In this document: positions 10,011-20,215 of the stretch, one piece after another | Layout of the letters: each line of letters starts with the position of its first letter | Position numbering within the stretch: the stretch's first letter is position 1 | From: Bactericera cockerelli | Taxonomy: Eukaryota > Arthropoda > Insecta > Hemiptera > Triozidae | NCBI GenBank assembly: GCA_024516035.1 | Contig: CM044961.1 | Span: 9,378,094 to 9,442,093 of the forward strand | Direction of reading: 5' to 3' | Length of the DNA stretch: 64,000 bases | Translations under genes and position numbers: made by a program | The notes under the pieces: model-generated | Seen by the model: the letters and a program-made list of their open reading frames with translations, nothing else | The model's database searches: none | Told to the model about the DNA's origin: nothing

Positions 10011-10639
10011 TAAAATAGCATGTTAATAAAATACTTATTTTGGGGTTAGGTGTTGTAGTTATATCCAAAAACTGATATATAGATAATAATACGAGTAAAT
10101 GTACAAACATTCATCATCATATAGTGGCGTCATCGTGAACGATGACAGCCAGACTGTGGAGGAATGACTCAGCACTTCTACCACTGATGTCTTTACAAGG
10201 AGCCCAAGGAGGCTAATAATTGACAAGGGCCCCCAGGACCAAGCCAATGCTGGTCTACTCCCTGTTTTTAGGCCCCCAGCCAGTACATGCATTAATGATT
10301 ATAGAAATCAAGCACATCACAATGTACAAACAAAAGCTGTTATGTACGAGTATAAGTATGTACTCTGTTTTTTTCCTCTGCCATTTTTCTCTTTTTTGCA
10401 AGCCTGTTGAGATACGCTGACACGTTATTTCATATTTTTATTTAATTGAATGACGGGTAAATTAATTTTTTTGTCTTATCAATTAATAATATGTTTGTCC
10501 TAACCATGAACCATGCGGCCATTAAGGCTTTTGTCTAGCGTCTCTAACAGGTCATGTTGATAATCTTAATTTCTCCGAGCAAGTCTTAAGCCTGTGTCTG
10601 CACTCTACAAGCGGTTATATTTTCTCTGGAAGTCAAACT
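10011..10639. other. No gene recognised
   Basis: No coding frame is convincing. The stretch around 10115-10290 (TGAACGATGACAGCCAGACT, GGGCCCCCAGGACCAAGCC) is less AT-rich than its surroundings and may be an unclassified repeat. No second copy was seen in the window. Confidence 0.4.
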
Positions 10640-10822
10640 TAAATAGGAGAACTGGATATAAGAGATTTGGATATAAGAGAACTGGATATGAGAAACCTTT
10701 ATGCAAGAAAACAATTTCCAGGTCCAATTTGCCTCTCTTCAAGGGAAAATAACCTCTTTATAAGAGAAACCTGGATATAAGAGAGAAAAAATCCGGTACC
10801 TTGAGTTCTATAATATCCAGGT
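10640..10822. repeat. Interspersed repeat rich in GGATATAAGAGA motifs
   Basis: Repeated GGATATAAGAGA and its inverse, plus GAAAATAACCTCTTTATAAG and AGAAACCTGGATATAAGAGA. The same module occurs at 14770-14910, 39169-39220, 50487-50575 and 56690-56775. The alternation of ATATCCAGG and CCTGGATAT makes it partly self-complementary. It may be a MITE; no terminal repeats were established. Confidence 0.6.
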
Positions 10823-10837
10823 TTAATATTATGTATT

Positions 10838-11014
10838 ATTATTTTTATTGTTATTATTATTATTAATAAGGACATAATATACAAACAGAATAAATATAGT
10901 TAAAAAATAATATACAAAATTGGAAACAATATAAGAAAAAAAAATATCTTCACATGTCCTAACTAAACGGCGCGCGGCGGAGTTATTGCTTTTGGCAATC
11001 TCTTCTACCCAACT
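10838..11014 (-). repeat. LINE 3' tail repeat (hairpin type)
   Basis: Reverse copy: an A/T-rich 3' part, then ATGTCCTAACTAAACGGCG, GAGTTATTGCTTTTGGCAAT and CTCTTCTACCCAAC. A short CG-rich insertion (CGCGCGGCG) lies within the normally ACCGCC-like motif. Confidence 0.65.
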
Positions 11015-12357
11015 GTGAACTGTTTGACATACCGAATGGAAATCTTCCGTTCCCACCCTGTATATTCCGTCGTTCCCCTGTCACCCGACAACTATATGCT
11101 GATGTGGTAGAAGCACAAGGCATGGCTAGCACGTCATCTCTCCCCACTTTTCAAATCTCCCACCAAAAAAACTGTTTCTGAACTCCAACAATAATTCTCT
11201 CTCTGTCTTCTGCATTGTAATTTCCCCTTGAATAAGATTATTTTTTATTTATTTTATATGGCCACCAATATAATAAAAGTTATTATTTTTTATTGTTAAT
11301 ATAATTTCTAAAAGACACAGTTCGAAGTTGAAACTAAATCAACATCTTCATTGCTCTCAGATACATTTTAACCACATTGTAAAAAACTATTGTAAAAATA
11401 GCTAGTGCTTACCAATTTGAAATTAAATGAAAATGCAATGAAATTTTTATGTAGTCTTCAATTTTCTTCAAGTAATTTACTTCGCGAGTTTAATGTACAG
11501 TTGAAAATATTTAAACTTTGTCGCAAAAAATTGTTTCATAAAAAATCATAATTTTTTATGCATTATCTTAAATAACCAATAAAATTTATTTATATCTTTT
11601 TGATAGTGTTTTTGAAATATAATAAAATAAAAAGTACAAATTAATCCCTAATCAAAATAATATTAATATTTTTAATTGCCTGGTTTAGTTTTGACTCGGA
11701 TGTTGATTTGCTGAACAGGTATTCATCTAGAATAATTTAGAACACTTATTATACAACCATTTTTTATGCATAGTTATAAATTTTATATAATATGTGAATC
11801 ATACAAACATGAGCTTTTTTCGCGGATTTAACGCTTCTCTATTTTAATGTGCAATAATAATAATTATGCTTTTTAGTTAACTGCCGTTTTCTAATATATC
11901 TTATTCCTAGACCCATAACATGTAGAATAGATTAAAAAAACAACATTCATTAAATCAATTTAAGTAATATAACATTTAAATATCATCAGTCTCTCTGATT
12001 AGTGCGTTTTTTTTCAGTAAATTGAATTATGGTGATTCTGATCTTAACTGTCTTGATGCAAGATTCCTGAATATATTGTTTCACAAGAACTGTTTCATCA
12101 AATCATCTCATTGACTTTGGTATGATCTTCTGTAACCACTTCCACAAAGTAAGTAATTGACACCATTTTTATCTGTTTTGTCAAAATACTATAATCTTAT
12201 TTGAGAAACACAGAACTTTGTAAACAACAAATTGATTATTTTAGTTTAAAGAGATTTTAACAGAAAGAAATGTACACCAAAGTTTCTCCATTAGTCCCTT
12301 TTGTCATAAAGATGAGGAACAGCATGTGTCATAGAATCCCTGCCATATTGGATGATT
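11015..12357. other. No gene recognised
   Basis: A long AT-rich stretch with many AATATTA-type words and no coding frame or repeat that I recognise. The end near 11050 (CCCACCCTGTATATTCC) resembles a MITE terminus. Confidence 0.45.
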
Positions 12358-12500
12358 TTTGGAAGAAATTGCCATAGGCATTAAACCCGCCCTTTAGTTA
12401 GGACTTTAGTTAAGATATATATATTTTTCTATTCTTTTTCCTTTATATTGTTTCCATTTTTTCATTGTTATAATAATTATTTTTACTGTACATAAAAAAC
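12358..12500 (+). repeat. LINE 3' tail repeat (hairpin type)
   Basis: GGAAGAAATTGCCATAGGCA, TTAAACCCGCCCTTTAGTTA, GGAC, then the T-rich segment (TTTATATTGTTTCCATTTTT). The order is tail first, then reverse-transcriptase fragment (next entry). This is opposite to a single intact LINE, so the two are separate or rearranged insertions. Confidence 0.65.
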
Positions 12501-12673
12501 ATCTCTCGTTAAACACTCAAAAGCTTCTAATTAAATTCCACGTCTTGCCACTTTTCGAATACTGTGCCCCACTTCTCCTGGGAATTACTCAGGTAGAAGC
12601 GAATAGATTACAACGGGCACAAAATGCTTGTGTCCGTTTTATTTTCAACTCTAGGCGTCGGAACCACATAAAC
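12497..12673 (+). pseudogene. Non-LTR reverse transcriptase fragment (Jockey/CR1-like)
   Basis: About 59 codons in one frame: LLIKFHVLPLFEYCAP, then LQRAQNACVRFIFNSRRRNH. This is the conserved stretch just after the reverse-transcriptase core in Jockey- and CR1-group elements (patterns LI..LIYPLFDYC and LQRAQN.CIRFIF). It has no upstream catalytic core and no downstream continuation, and ends in a T-rich run. Assignment is by motif recognition. Confidence 0.8.
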
Positions 12674-12788
12674 ACTCATCTTTTTTTTTTTTTATTAAAA
12701 ATAGCCTGTTTATGTGGTGTGATCAACTGACCCCACAATTTTTGTGGTCTGACCTCACCACTTTCCCCAGATATTTTCTTAATAATGA

Positions 12789-12992
12789 ATAATAGGTTCT
12801 CTTTAGTGGAAGGTAACCACCAGGTGAAGTTAATGCTCAAAGCATTTTCTACCACCTAACCCTCAGAGTCTTATTATTATGTGGTCAAAAACTCAAATCA
12901 ATGAGGAAAAATTCATGCACTGGGTGGTATTCGAACCAACGGATCCCTACGCTACCTGGATTACCAGACGAGCACGTTAACCTCTTGACTAT
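12789..12992 (-). repeat. SINE-1 copy
   Basis: Full-length reverse copy: CTTTAGTGGAAGGTAACCAC, CTAACCCTCAGAGTC, ATTCATGCACTGGGTGG, box B complement TTCGAACCAACGG, and box A complement at the right end (AACCTCTTGACTA). Few changes from the other copies. Confidence 0.9.
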
Positions 12993-14069
12993 ATTAGTTT
13001 TTTCACATGAAAACCACCTTCATCCGGATTTTTCTAATACTGGCCTATTTTTTGATCATTCCATGTTTTTTTTTTTAACTACATATATTTTCCCTGGATT
13101 TACCACACCAATCTATATCAAGTACATAGGTATTATTGAGAGGAGCAGTGACTTAAGCAAGATTTATGCCTCTGTAGATCGTAACTCATTCCTGTCTTGA
13201 GATTCTAATATGAAGGCCATTCCGGTCTCAATATATTATAATAATAGTAATCTATATAAATATAATATATACTTATAATAAGAGTTCGACTCTACTAAGA
13301 AAAAAAGATATAATCTACTAAGATGAAGGCTTAAAGACAGCAACATTAGTCACGTCGCTGCAGGACACAAGATATAAGAAATATAACAACCTAGAGATCC
13401 TCAATACATTATTATAAGTAACATGGATCCAGTCTTATTATACATTTTTATAAAATACCGAGCTATTTACACGAGACATAGAGAGAGAAATAAAGTAAAA
13501 TTTATTCAGAAACAACTGACATCACTATCGATGCTTGCCAAAAGACACAGTACTCTTGTTACTTGTGTTTTGAAGTAGATAGTGACGATGGTTATTTTCA
13601 GGATGGTTTTTAGAGGTGGTTATCAATTTATATGATAAATGTGCAGAATAAATAGGTATCATGAGATATACGTACATACATAGGAGCATACAGAATTCGC
13701 TATTTATATTATGTATCACTAATCTCTTTGTATAAATCTCAAAGTGCGTCTATGTAGGAGTGTCTCACGTCTATTTTAGAGACTAAACAGTAAAAGATAG
13801 CGAAATTTGATGAGAATCGAATTTTCGAAAACGTCATACGGTTATCATAAGCTGATGTCAAAAAATGGAGGATTTTTTCGCAATTCTAACTCAAACTGAT
13901 CTGTCAAAGACAACTTCAAATTTGTTGCTGTGGAATAAATTTACCAACAAAGATAATTCTCTTCCCTTGGAAACCATGGGTGCTTAGATCGTCGAATCTA
14001 AGAAATGGTTAGATCATTTTTGGGAAAGAAATCGATTGGATTTACGGGTGATCCCCGTTCCAATCAGTC
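12993..14069. other. No gene recognised
   Basis: AT-rich sequence without a supported feature. Poly(T) runs and TATA-like words are abundant but uninformative. Confidence 0.45.
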
Positions 14070-14244
14070 TCTTTCAACTTTATGTGGTAACATCACGACG
14101 GAGGTGTTACCCTCCATTCTCCGCTACCCAGCCTGGGTCGGGGCGGAATGCTAGCATGACGAAGTGTTCGCTGGACATTGCTTAACTTCGGTGATTCTAC
14201 GAGAACCGGTGGATTCAACGCGCCATCAATGCGCGACGCTGGCT
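14070..14244 (-). repeat. SINE-4 copy, best-preserved 5S head
   Basis: Read on the minus strand from 14244: GCCAGCGTCGCGC, GGCGCGTTGAATCCACCGG, TTCTCGTAGAATCACCGAAG, TTAAGCAATGTCCAGCG. This follows arthropod 5S rRNA from its first bases (GCCAACG, CGCTGAAT, CGGTTCTCGT, GATCACCGAA, TTAAGCAGCGTC). The middle (CCCCGACCCAGGCTGGGTAG) and tail (GAGGGTAACACCTCCGTCG, then GTTGAAAG) follow. This copy is the clearest evidence that the family head derives from 5S rRNA. Confidence 0.88.
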
Positions 14245-14769
14245 ATTCACAACAATCACAACTCTCGCCATTATCACATCACAACACATCACGCCATTCA
14301 TCACAACCGCATCCTCATCACATCTCCGGTAGCTACACAAAGCACAAACCACTGGCCTCAACAATGTTCTAATAATATACCTCGGACCGAAAACTCATAA
14401 TGAAGTACAAAAATTAAAGGAATATGGGAAGCCATTAAAAATTAAAGAAGCAGTCATTAAAAAAATTGAAAGAGTCGGACAAGGAAAGAACTAGTGCACA
14501 AGAGAAGGGCACTCGATAATTAAAAAAAGAAAGAAACAGGAAAAAAAAACGAAAAGAATCTATACTTGGAACTGAGAAGTCATTAAATGAGTCGGTAATT
14601 AAACTTAATAAAAAGTAATTAAAATCTTATCAATATTGATAATTGCCTGGTTGAGGCAATACTGCATACGAAGGCAACATGTGATTAGTTGGAAAGTAGT
14701 CCTCTAGTCACTAACATGTGGACTACCTGACTATTTTTGAAGGACAAAAAAATTCTACCTGATGAATTA
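14245..14769. other. No gene recognised
   Basis: Contains a CA/AT-rich stretch (14255-14340, repeated CATCACA words) and an A-rich stretch. No supported gene. Confidence 0.4.
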
Positions 14770-14910
14770 TAAAGTATAGACGAACCTGGGTATAAAAAAC
14801 CTTGATATAAGAGAACAATTTCAGGTAAAGTTTATCTGAAATAACCTCATTATAAGAGAAACCTAGATATAAGAGAGAAAAAAATTCAGTCTCTTGAGTT
14901 CTCTTATATC
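14770..14910. repeat. GGATATAAGAGA-type repeat
   Basis: Same module as at 10640: TTGATATAAGAGAACAATTT, AATAACCTCATTATAAGAG, AAACCTAGATATAAGAGAG, TTGAGTTCTCTTATATCTAG. The end pairs with the internal part to form a hairpin. Confidence 0.6.
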
Positions 14911-15359
14911 TAGACTAGCGGGCTGTCGCCCGCTTTGCAGGCCGAGGCATGGCCGTGAAAGCAGAAAATCCTTTTTCGCCAATGGCAGGTGTTGTAGCGG
15001 GAATTTCGAAAAATCCCGTCTTATTGCACATCTAGACTATAAGATATAAGGCCCAGATCTGTCTGTACAATTTTTATTTCAAATATGAACAGTCCCTATA
15101 GTTTTGAAGTTTGTATTTACATGTATAGACTAGCGGGCTGTCGCCCGCTTTGCGAGCCGAGGCATGGCCGTGAAAGCAAAAAGTCCTTTTTCGCCAATGG
15201 CAGGTGTTGTAGTGGGAATTTCGAAAAATCCCGTCTTATTGCACATCTAGACTATAAGACAAAGCTACCTACCAAATTTCAGCTTCCTAGGACTTACGGT
15301 TTGGGCTGTAGAGCGATGATCAGTCAGTCAGTCAGTGACTTTGACATTTATATACTCGT
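14911..15359 (+). repeat. Direct repeat with conserved GACTAGCGGGCTGTCGCC module
   Basis: Two direct copies (from 14911 and from 15125) of a block of about 130 bp: TAGACTAGCGGGCTGTCGCC, CGAGGCATGGCCGTGAAAGC, TCCTTTTTCGCCAATGGCAG, ATCTAGACTATAAGA. The second copy continues into CCAAATTTCAGCTTCCTAGG, (CAGT)n and GACATTTATATAC. I recall similar AATTTCA...(CAGT)n ends from interspersed repeats in several animal genomes but cannot name the class. The GC content stands out from the surroundings. Confidence 0.65.
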
Positions 15360-15959
15360 ATTAAGATTCGATTGTGTAACACACTACCTTATGAATAATG
15401 AAGAATAACACCCTCTTCCTAATAAATAGTGAAGTATAATACACTCCACTAGATTATTTATGAAAAATAACACACATAATCCGATAAAAACATCAAGGAA
15501 TAATGAAAGATTTCACATTTTTCGAGCATAAAATGTTGATCTGATGAATAATATCAAATCTACAAAACTAAGAAATAATTCATCTTATGGAGTATATAGG
15601 ACGTTTAAATAAAGCACTACTATACTATACTAGTAGACTGTCGGCTCGAGACAGGCAGTCCCATTATGCTAACAGTTTGTAAATAGAGAGTACGGTAAAT
15701 AATTAAAAATGACACTCGTCCAGAACCAAACGATAATTGACGGTGACCAAGTAATAAAAACTAGAGCACCATCTCCCTGTTCTCCATTGACTGACCGGTG
15801 TCCATTTTGTCAGCCATTCTTGAAGACCTCATTTGCCAATTCTGCAACTCACAATCGCAATCGTTACTGAAACCATTCATAACTGTACTCAATACTGACC
15901 GTTCAACCTGCCTATAATTAGACTTTAATTATCTTCAGAATTACCTGCTCAGTGCAGGC
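15360..15959. other. No gene recognised
   Basis: AT-rich. No coding frame or repeat recognised. Confidence 0.45.
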
Positions 15960-16158
15960 ATGAACACGTCTTATTTATTTATTTTTTTTATTTAGAAACT
16001 CTTAATTAGTAGAACATTATATACAGTTGAATGGTAAAAAATAAATATAAAAATTGACAATATTAATAATATAAACAAGAGAAAAAATAAACAAAATATA
16101 TACATATGTCCTAACTAAAGGGCGGTGTTATTGCCTATGGCAATCTCTTCCACCCAAC
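15960..16158 (-). repeat. LINE 3' tail repeat (hairpin type)
   Basis: Reverse copy. A TTATTTATTT start and A-rich middle are followed by TATGTCCTAACTAAAGGGCG, GTGTTATTGCCTATGGCAAT and CTCTTCCACCCAAC. The TTGCC-ATA-GGCAA stem is complete. A SINE-3 tail starts immediately after it. Confidence 0.7.
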
Positions 16159-16402
16159 CATTTTACTCTGTCTTTTACTCTGTTGTATCCCACTCTAGCA
16201 GGGTTGAACTTGTTCAACCTCATGGTTGCTGAGGTTGACGGGTTTTGGCACATTTTTTACGGCTGGATGCCCTTCCTAACGCCAACGATTTCATTAGATT
16301 TAACGTCCTGCATTAGGACGAGGGTTTTACCCTCCATGCGCTGGGAATCGTACCAGCTACCCACATTAACCTCACCCAGACTGGGCAGGGCCGGACATGC
16401 CA
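16159..16402 (-). repeat. SINE-3 copy lacking the tRNA head
   Basis: Reverse orientation. Tail: TTACTCTGTCTTTTACTCTG, GGGTTGAACTTGTTCAACC, GGCTGGATGCCCTTCCTAAC, GCCAACGATT. Shared core: GGGTTTTACCCTCCATGCGC, CACCCAGACTGGGCAGGGCC. The tRNA-like promoter end is absent, so this is a 5'-truncated insertion. The GGCTGGATGCCCTTCCTAAC segment resembles 3' ends I recall from RTE-dependent SINEs in other animals. Confidence 0.82.
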
Positions 16403-17348
16403 TGGAAAGGCATGAACACTCATTAGTAGAAATGTAGCTATGCTACTCCTAACTCATAACACTTGTAAAACTTCAATCCATGACATCGGTTTTTTTATGG
16501 CTAATATGCCCCAGGCTTTAAGAGTATAATACAGATCCCAATATGTTTAGTTGTTTACAGTGTATTTCTTAAAAAGAGTTGATGAAAACATTGAGCATTA
16601 ATTTCGCCATTATCGTTTACCCCTAATAGTGCATTTATGGTCGATAAATTTGATACCAAAGTTTTCCACTGTTTCCAACTGAAGTTTAGAAATCCCTAAA
16701 GATGAATTTACTTTGTATATTCAGTCAGATCTTTGATAAAATTTAAAACAACTGTTGAAATGAAAGTACGTTCAAGTTAAACTCGTTCAAAACAAATAAA
16801 TCTATTATTACTATCCATAATTATTCAGGATTTTGTGTCCCATGGATAAATTCTGGAAATAGTTACACTCAGCCATATCTGTAAAGAATAAAAATCCACG
16901 GTATCCATGCATGGATAAATTCTGGAAACAGTTACACTCAGCCACATCTCTAAAGAACAAAAATGAATAAATAAATAAATTTTCTAGTTTAAAATATGAT
17001 AAATAAAATACGTGGAACCTCACACTCATAATCAGACATAACTGTGAAGGATGAAAAAAAAAAAAAAAAAAAAAAAAAGATAGAGAAAATTCGCAGTCCC
17101 TAAAACCAACACTCATAAAAATAACTCAAAGACGTCTCTCCTTGTCACACCTGTGCAGATTCCCAAAGCCGCACTCAACGAAGAAACTGCAACATAATCC
17201 ACAAGCACACATTCGCGAAAAGTGTTTTCCAAGAGAGCCATAACTGTGTTTTATGGGCTTTCAGTTTTACAAGATCATAAATGAGAACTTGTCATAAAGA
17301 GGTAGGTGAAGAAAGTAGAAGAAACATTTCGAAAACCACTCCAAGTGA
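16403..17348. other. No gene; 70-bp tandem duplication and poly(A)
   Basis: Around 16848-16970 a segment of about 70 bp (AAATTCTGGAAATAGTTACA, CTCAGCCATATCTGTAAAGA) occurs twice in tandem with small changes. A run of about 25 A is at 17054-17078. No gene is supported. Confidence 0.55.
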
Positions 17349-17855
17349 AGTAGAAATACTACGAGAGAAATAAAAAGTGTTGCTATTAGAAAGAGGACTA
17401 AAACAACTAAACATGCCATAGATTTAAATGATGCTTTCAGAAAAGTAAATCAAGTACCTGGACAGGGAAACAGCTATAGTTATGCTTGAAGAGAAGTAGA
17501 CCTTATTAGTGTTGTAAATGAAAGACGTATTTACCTACTATTTATGTAAGCAAATATTATAAAAGAAATGCTATGAGAGAAATAAAAAGTGTTGCTATTA
17601 GAAAGAGGACTAAACATGTCATAGATTTAAATGATGCTTTAATCGAAGATGGAGCAGGAGTATCTTTTTAAAACAATGTTATATCTTTTATTAATTTTTG
17701 AAAAAATAAAAGGTAATTGTGATATACACTTACTCAAAAAAAGAAAGGAAAAAAACAAACAAAATTATGGAAGTAAATCAAGTACCTTAACAGGGAAACA
17801 GCTATAAGATATATTATTCTTAGAAGTAGACCTTATTAGTGTTGTAAATGAACTG
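17349..17855. repeat. Direct duplication of an unclassified segment
   Basis: GAGAGAAATAAAAAGTGTTG, CTATTAGAAAGAGGACTAAA and ATAGATTTAAATGATGCTTT occur near 17361 and again near 17574. AGTAAATCAAGTACCT, CAGGGAAACAGCTATA and AGTAGACCTTATTAGTGTTG occur near 17445 and again near 17769. The second copy is split by about 100 bp of A-rich sequence. No coding frame spans it. Confidence 0.65.
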
Positions 17856-18355
17856 TCTCTCAAGTCAGAGTTTCAACCAATCACAGCATAATGAGGGACA
17901 GCCCGACTTGGGTGACAGTCTCGTCTGGCTTATCTTTGTTGTAATCCTATTGTATAATTTCTGTCCTAAACCTCTAGAATCTAAATCCCAGTGATTTAGA
18001 TTCTAAATCCTAAAACCACTCAGTGTGTCTGCACCTTACAATCAAACACAAAGTAAACTCAATGCCACAACTAGTTACAAATAAAACGAAAGCCCATCAA
18101 ATACGTATTGCCCATAATAAAACATTAAACAACCTTTCATAAAAATAGGTACTGCAATAATTCAATTGTAAATGTGGAGAACATGTTTATTGTATTATTA
18201 TTATTCATCACTTTATTATTATTGTTTTACGATTTGTGATGATTTGCGCTGTTAACACGGATCGTCTGGCTGCCGGTTATATGATTTTTTTCTGAAACTA
18301 TTACTAAAGTTGTATAAGTTGGCACACAGTGTTTTCAAGCTTTGCTTTTTCCCGA
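17856..18355. other. No gene recognised
   Basis: The short palindromic motif CTAAATCCCAGTGATTTAG lies at about 17981-18000. Nothing else is supported. Confidence 0.4.
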
Positions 18356-18470
18356 CCGACCTCAGTAGATCGATAGTAAGGCTGCAGACTCGTAACCGGA
18401 AGTCAGAGGTTCGAGTCCTAAATTCAGCAAAGATTTAGTAAAGCGCACTATGGTAAATCATTACCTATTA
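18356..18470 (+). repeat. SINE-5 copy
   Basis: Head CCGACCTCAGTAGATCGATA, AGTAAGGCTGCAGACTCGTA, ACCGG, then box B AGAGGTTCGAGTCC. Body ATTCAGCAAAGATTTAGTAA. The tail seen in other copies (ATTTGTGTTA) is lost. It looks tRNA-like but is a SINE head, not a tRNA gene. Confidence 0.75.
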
Positions 18471-19286
18471 CACCATGCTGTAGATCATATATATATTTTG
18501 CAAATCTTGCCGGCTGAACAGTTTCCCCTGTTTGACCTCGCGGATCCAGCTTTCTCATCAACACTCGACCGTGCATTTAAAAAGATACATTTTATTATGT
18601 TGATATTTTGAGGTACAGAATACAGTCATATTTGTTATTATTATTATTTTTATTATCAACAACGGAAGAGATGATAGTTGAGTATTCTGATGGAGTCTTT
18701 GATAATTTGTATGGAGATGTCAGTAAGTAAATTAGTATTTGATCCATGTTTTCTGAAGAAATCACTGACAGTGTTCGGAATGGCTCCATCTGTTTCAAAC
18801 GATTTTTATACCCTTAAAAGTTAGTAGATATATTTTCACTAAACCTTAAGAGTCTTGTATCTGCGTGTCTGAAGACCTTCTTAACTTACCTCTATACATA
18901 TAATTATATATGAACGTTTGAGGTGATGTCTATATACTTGTACTTCTACATTTTAGGTTTTTGATAGTTTCTCACAGTTTAATATAGGTATATTATATAT
19001 TATAATATAAGGATTATATACTATACATACATATTGATGTATGGTACGTATTAAATCCATCTTAAAGTACCTACTTAACATGTATTTTATATTACACAGA
19101 ATGGTATATGGCTGACTAGGTATTAAGCATACCTATATATTTATATAAAATAATATATGTATATATATTTATGCTGTGACATGTCAAGAGAATCCTAATA
19201 TACTGAGGTCTAAACCTGATTTGAATCTTTCTGATTCTCTCAGAGAAAAAGAACCTCATTGAATTCAAGATGGCCGCCATTCCTTA
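18471..19286. other. No gene recognised
   Basis: Very AT-rich, with TATATA-type low complexity from 18960 to 19180. Confidence 0.45.
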
Positions 19287-19310
19287 GCTCCTCCTCTCTC
19301 TCTCTTTCTG

Positions 19311-19343
<33 letters not shown>

Positions 19344-19366
19344 CTTTATCTCTCTCTCTCTCTTAC
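19287..19366. repeat. (CT)n microsatellite
   Basis: TCTCTC-type tract with interspersed TTTCTG units. Confidence 0.9.
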
Positions 19367-19426
19367 ATGAAGGAGCGTTGAGAGATACAATTGAGATTAT
19401 TGTTGACTGTTTTGTATAGTGAGATT

Positions 19427-19779
19427 GCCTCCGTGGCGTAATGGTTGTGACTACTGCCCGTAGTCCAGAGTTCCCGAGTTCAACTCACGGCTGGGGCAGA
19501 CTTTTCGAAGAAAATTCTGTTCCATCCAAACACGTGAGGCTGGCATTTCCGGCCCTACCCAGGCTGGGTGAGGTTAATGTGGGTAGCTGGTACGATTCCC
19601 AGCGAATGGAGGGTAAAACCCCCGTCCTAATCCAGGACGTTAAATCAAATAGAATCGTTGGCGTTAGGAAGGGCATCCAGCCGTAAAAAAAAATGTGCCA
19701 AAACCAATCAACCTCGACCATGAGGTTGAACAACGTCGACCCTGCTTGAGCGGGATAAGACAGAGTAAAAGAAGAAGAA
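19427..19779 (+). repeat. SINE-3, full-length copy with target-site duplications
   Basis: The only complete SINE-3 here. tRNA head: GCCTCCGTGGCGTAATGGTT (box A) and CCCGAGTTCAACTCACGG (degraded box B). Core shared with SINE-4: GGCCCTACCCAGGCTGGGTG, AGGTTAATGTGGGTAGC, GCGAATGGAGGGTAAAACCC. Tail: TTGGCGTTAGGAAGGGCATC, AATGTGCCAAAACCAATC, GAGGTTGAACAACGTCGACC, ending (GAA)n. Flanking 18-bp direct repeats GTTTTGTATAGTGAGATT are at 19409-19426 and 19780-19797, so the ends are exact. The long duplication indicates LINE-type target-primed integration. Confidence 0.93.
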
Positions 19780-19924
19780 GTTTTGTATAGTGAGATTCTA
19801 ACTAATACTGGGTGTACGTATACAAAATAATTGTCTGGTATTTTTGTACAGGATGATACAACTATTTAGAAGTAAAAATATACAGCAAATATCAGCAAAT
19901 AGATTACAATACTTTTATTACAAG

Positions 19925-20215
19925 GGTGAAATGGAAGAGAATGCCCTTGCCATTAGGACCACCTTAGATTAATTGATTTATTTACATCAGTTTATTTTTT
20001 ATACAAAATAATCAACAATAAAAAAAAACTTGAAAATATATACAAAAAATATAGAACATTATTAATTTTTATTTACAGTTGTTTTGTAATCCGGGGCGAA
20101 GTTGATGCCTTAGACATTCTATGCTACTTAACCTAGATCAAGTTTTGTTTAATAATTTCAATTTCTATGTACCTATATATTTTCTATGTTTCCTTTTGTA
20201 AATAAAATTTGATCG
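19925..20215 (+). repeat. LINE 3' tail repeat, variant
   Basis: Begins TGGAAGAGAATGCCCTTGCC, then ATTAGGACCACCTTAGATTA. A T-rich segment follows, ending CCTTTTGTAAATAAAATTTG with a polyadenylation-like AATAAA. Read in frame (EENALAIRTTLD, stop) it parallels the tails at 43810 and 44171 (EENAEGIITTLD-like). Confidence 0.5.
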
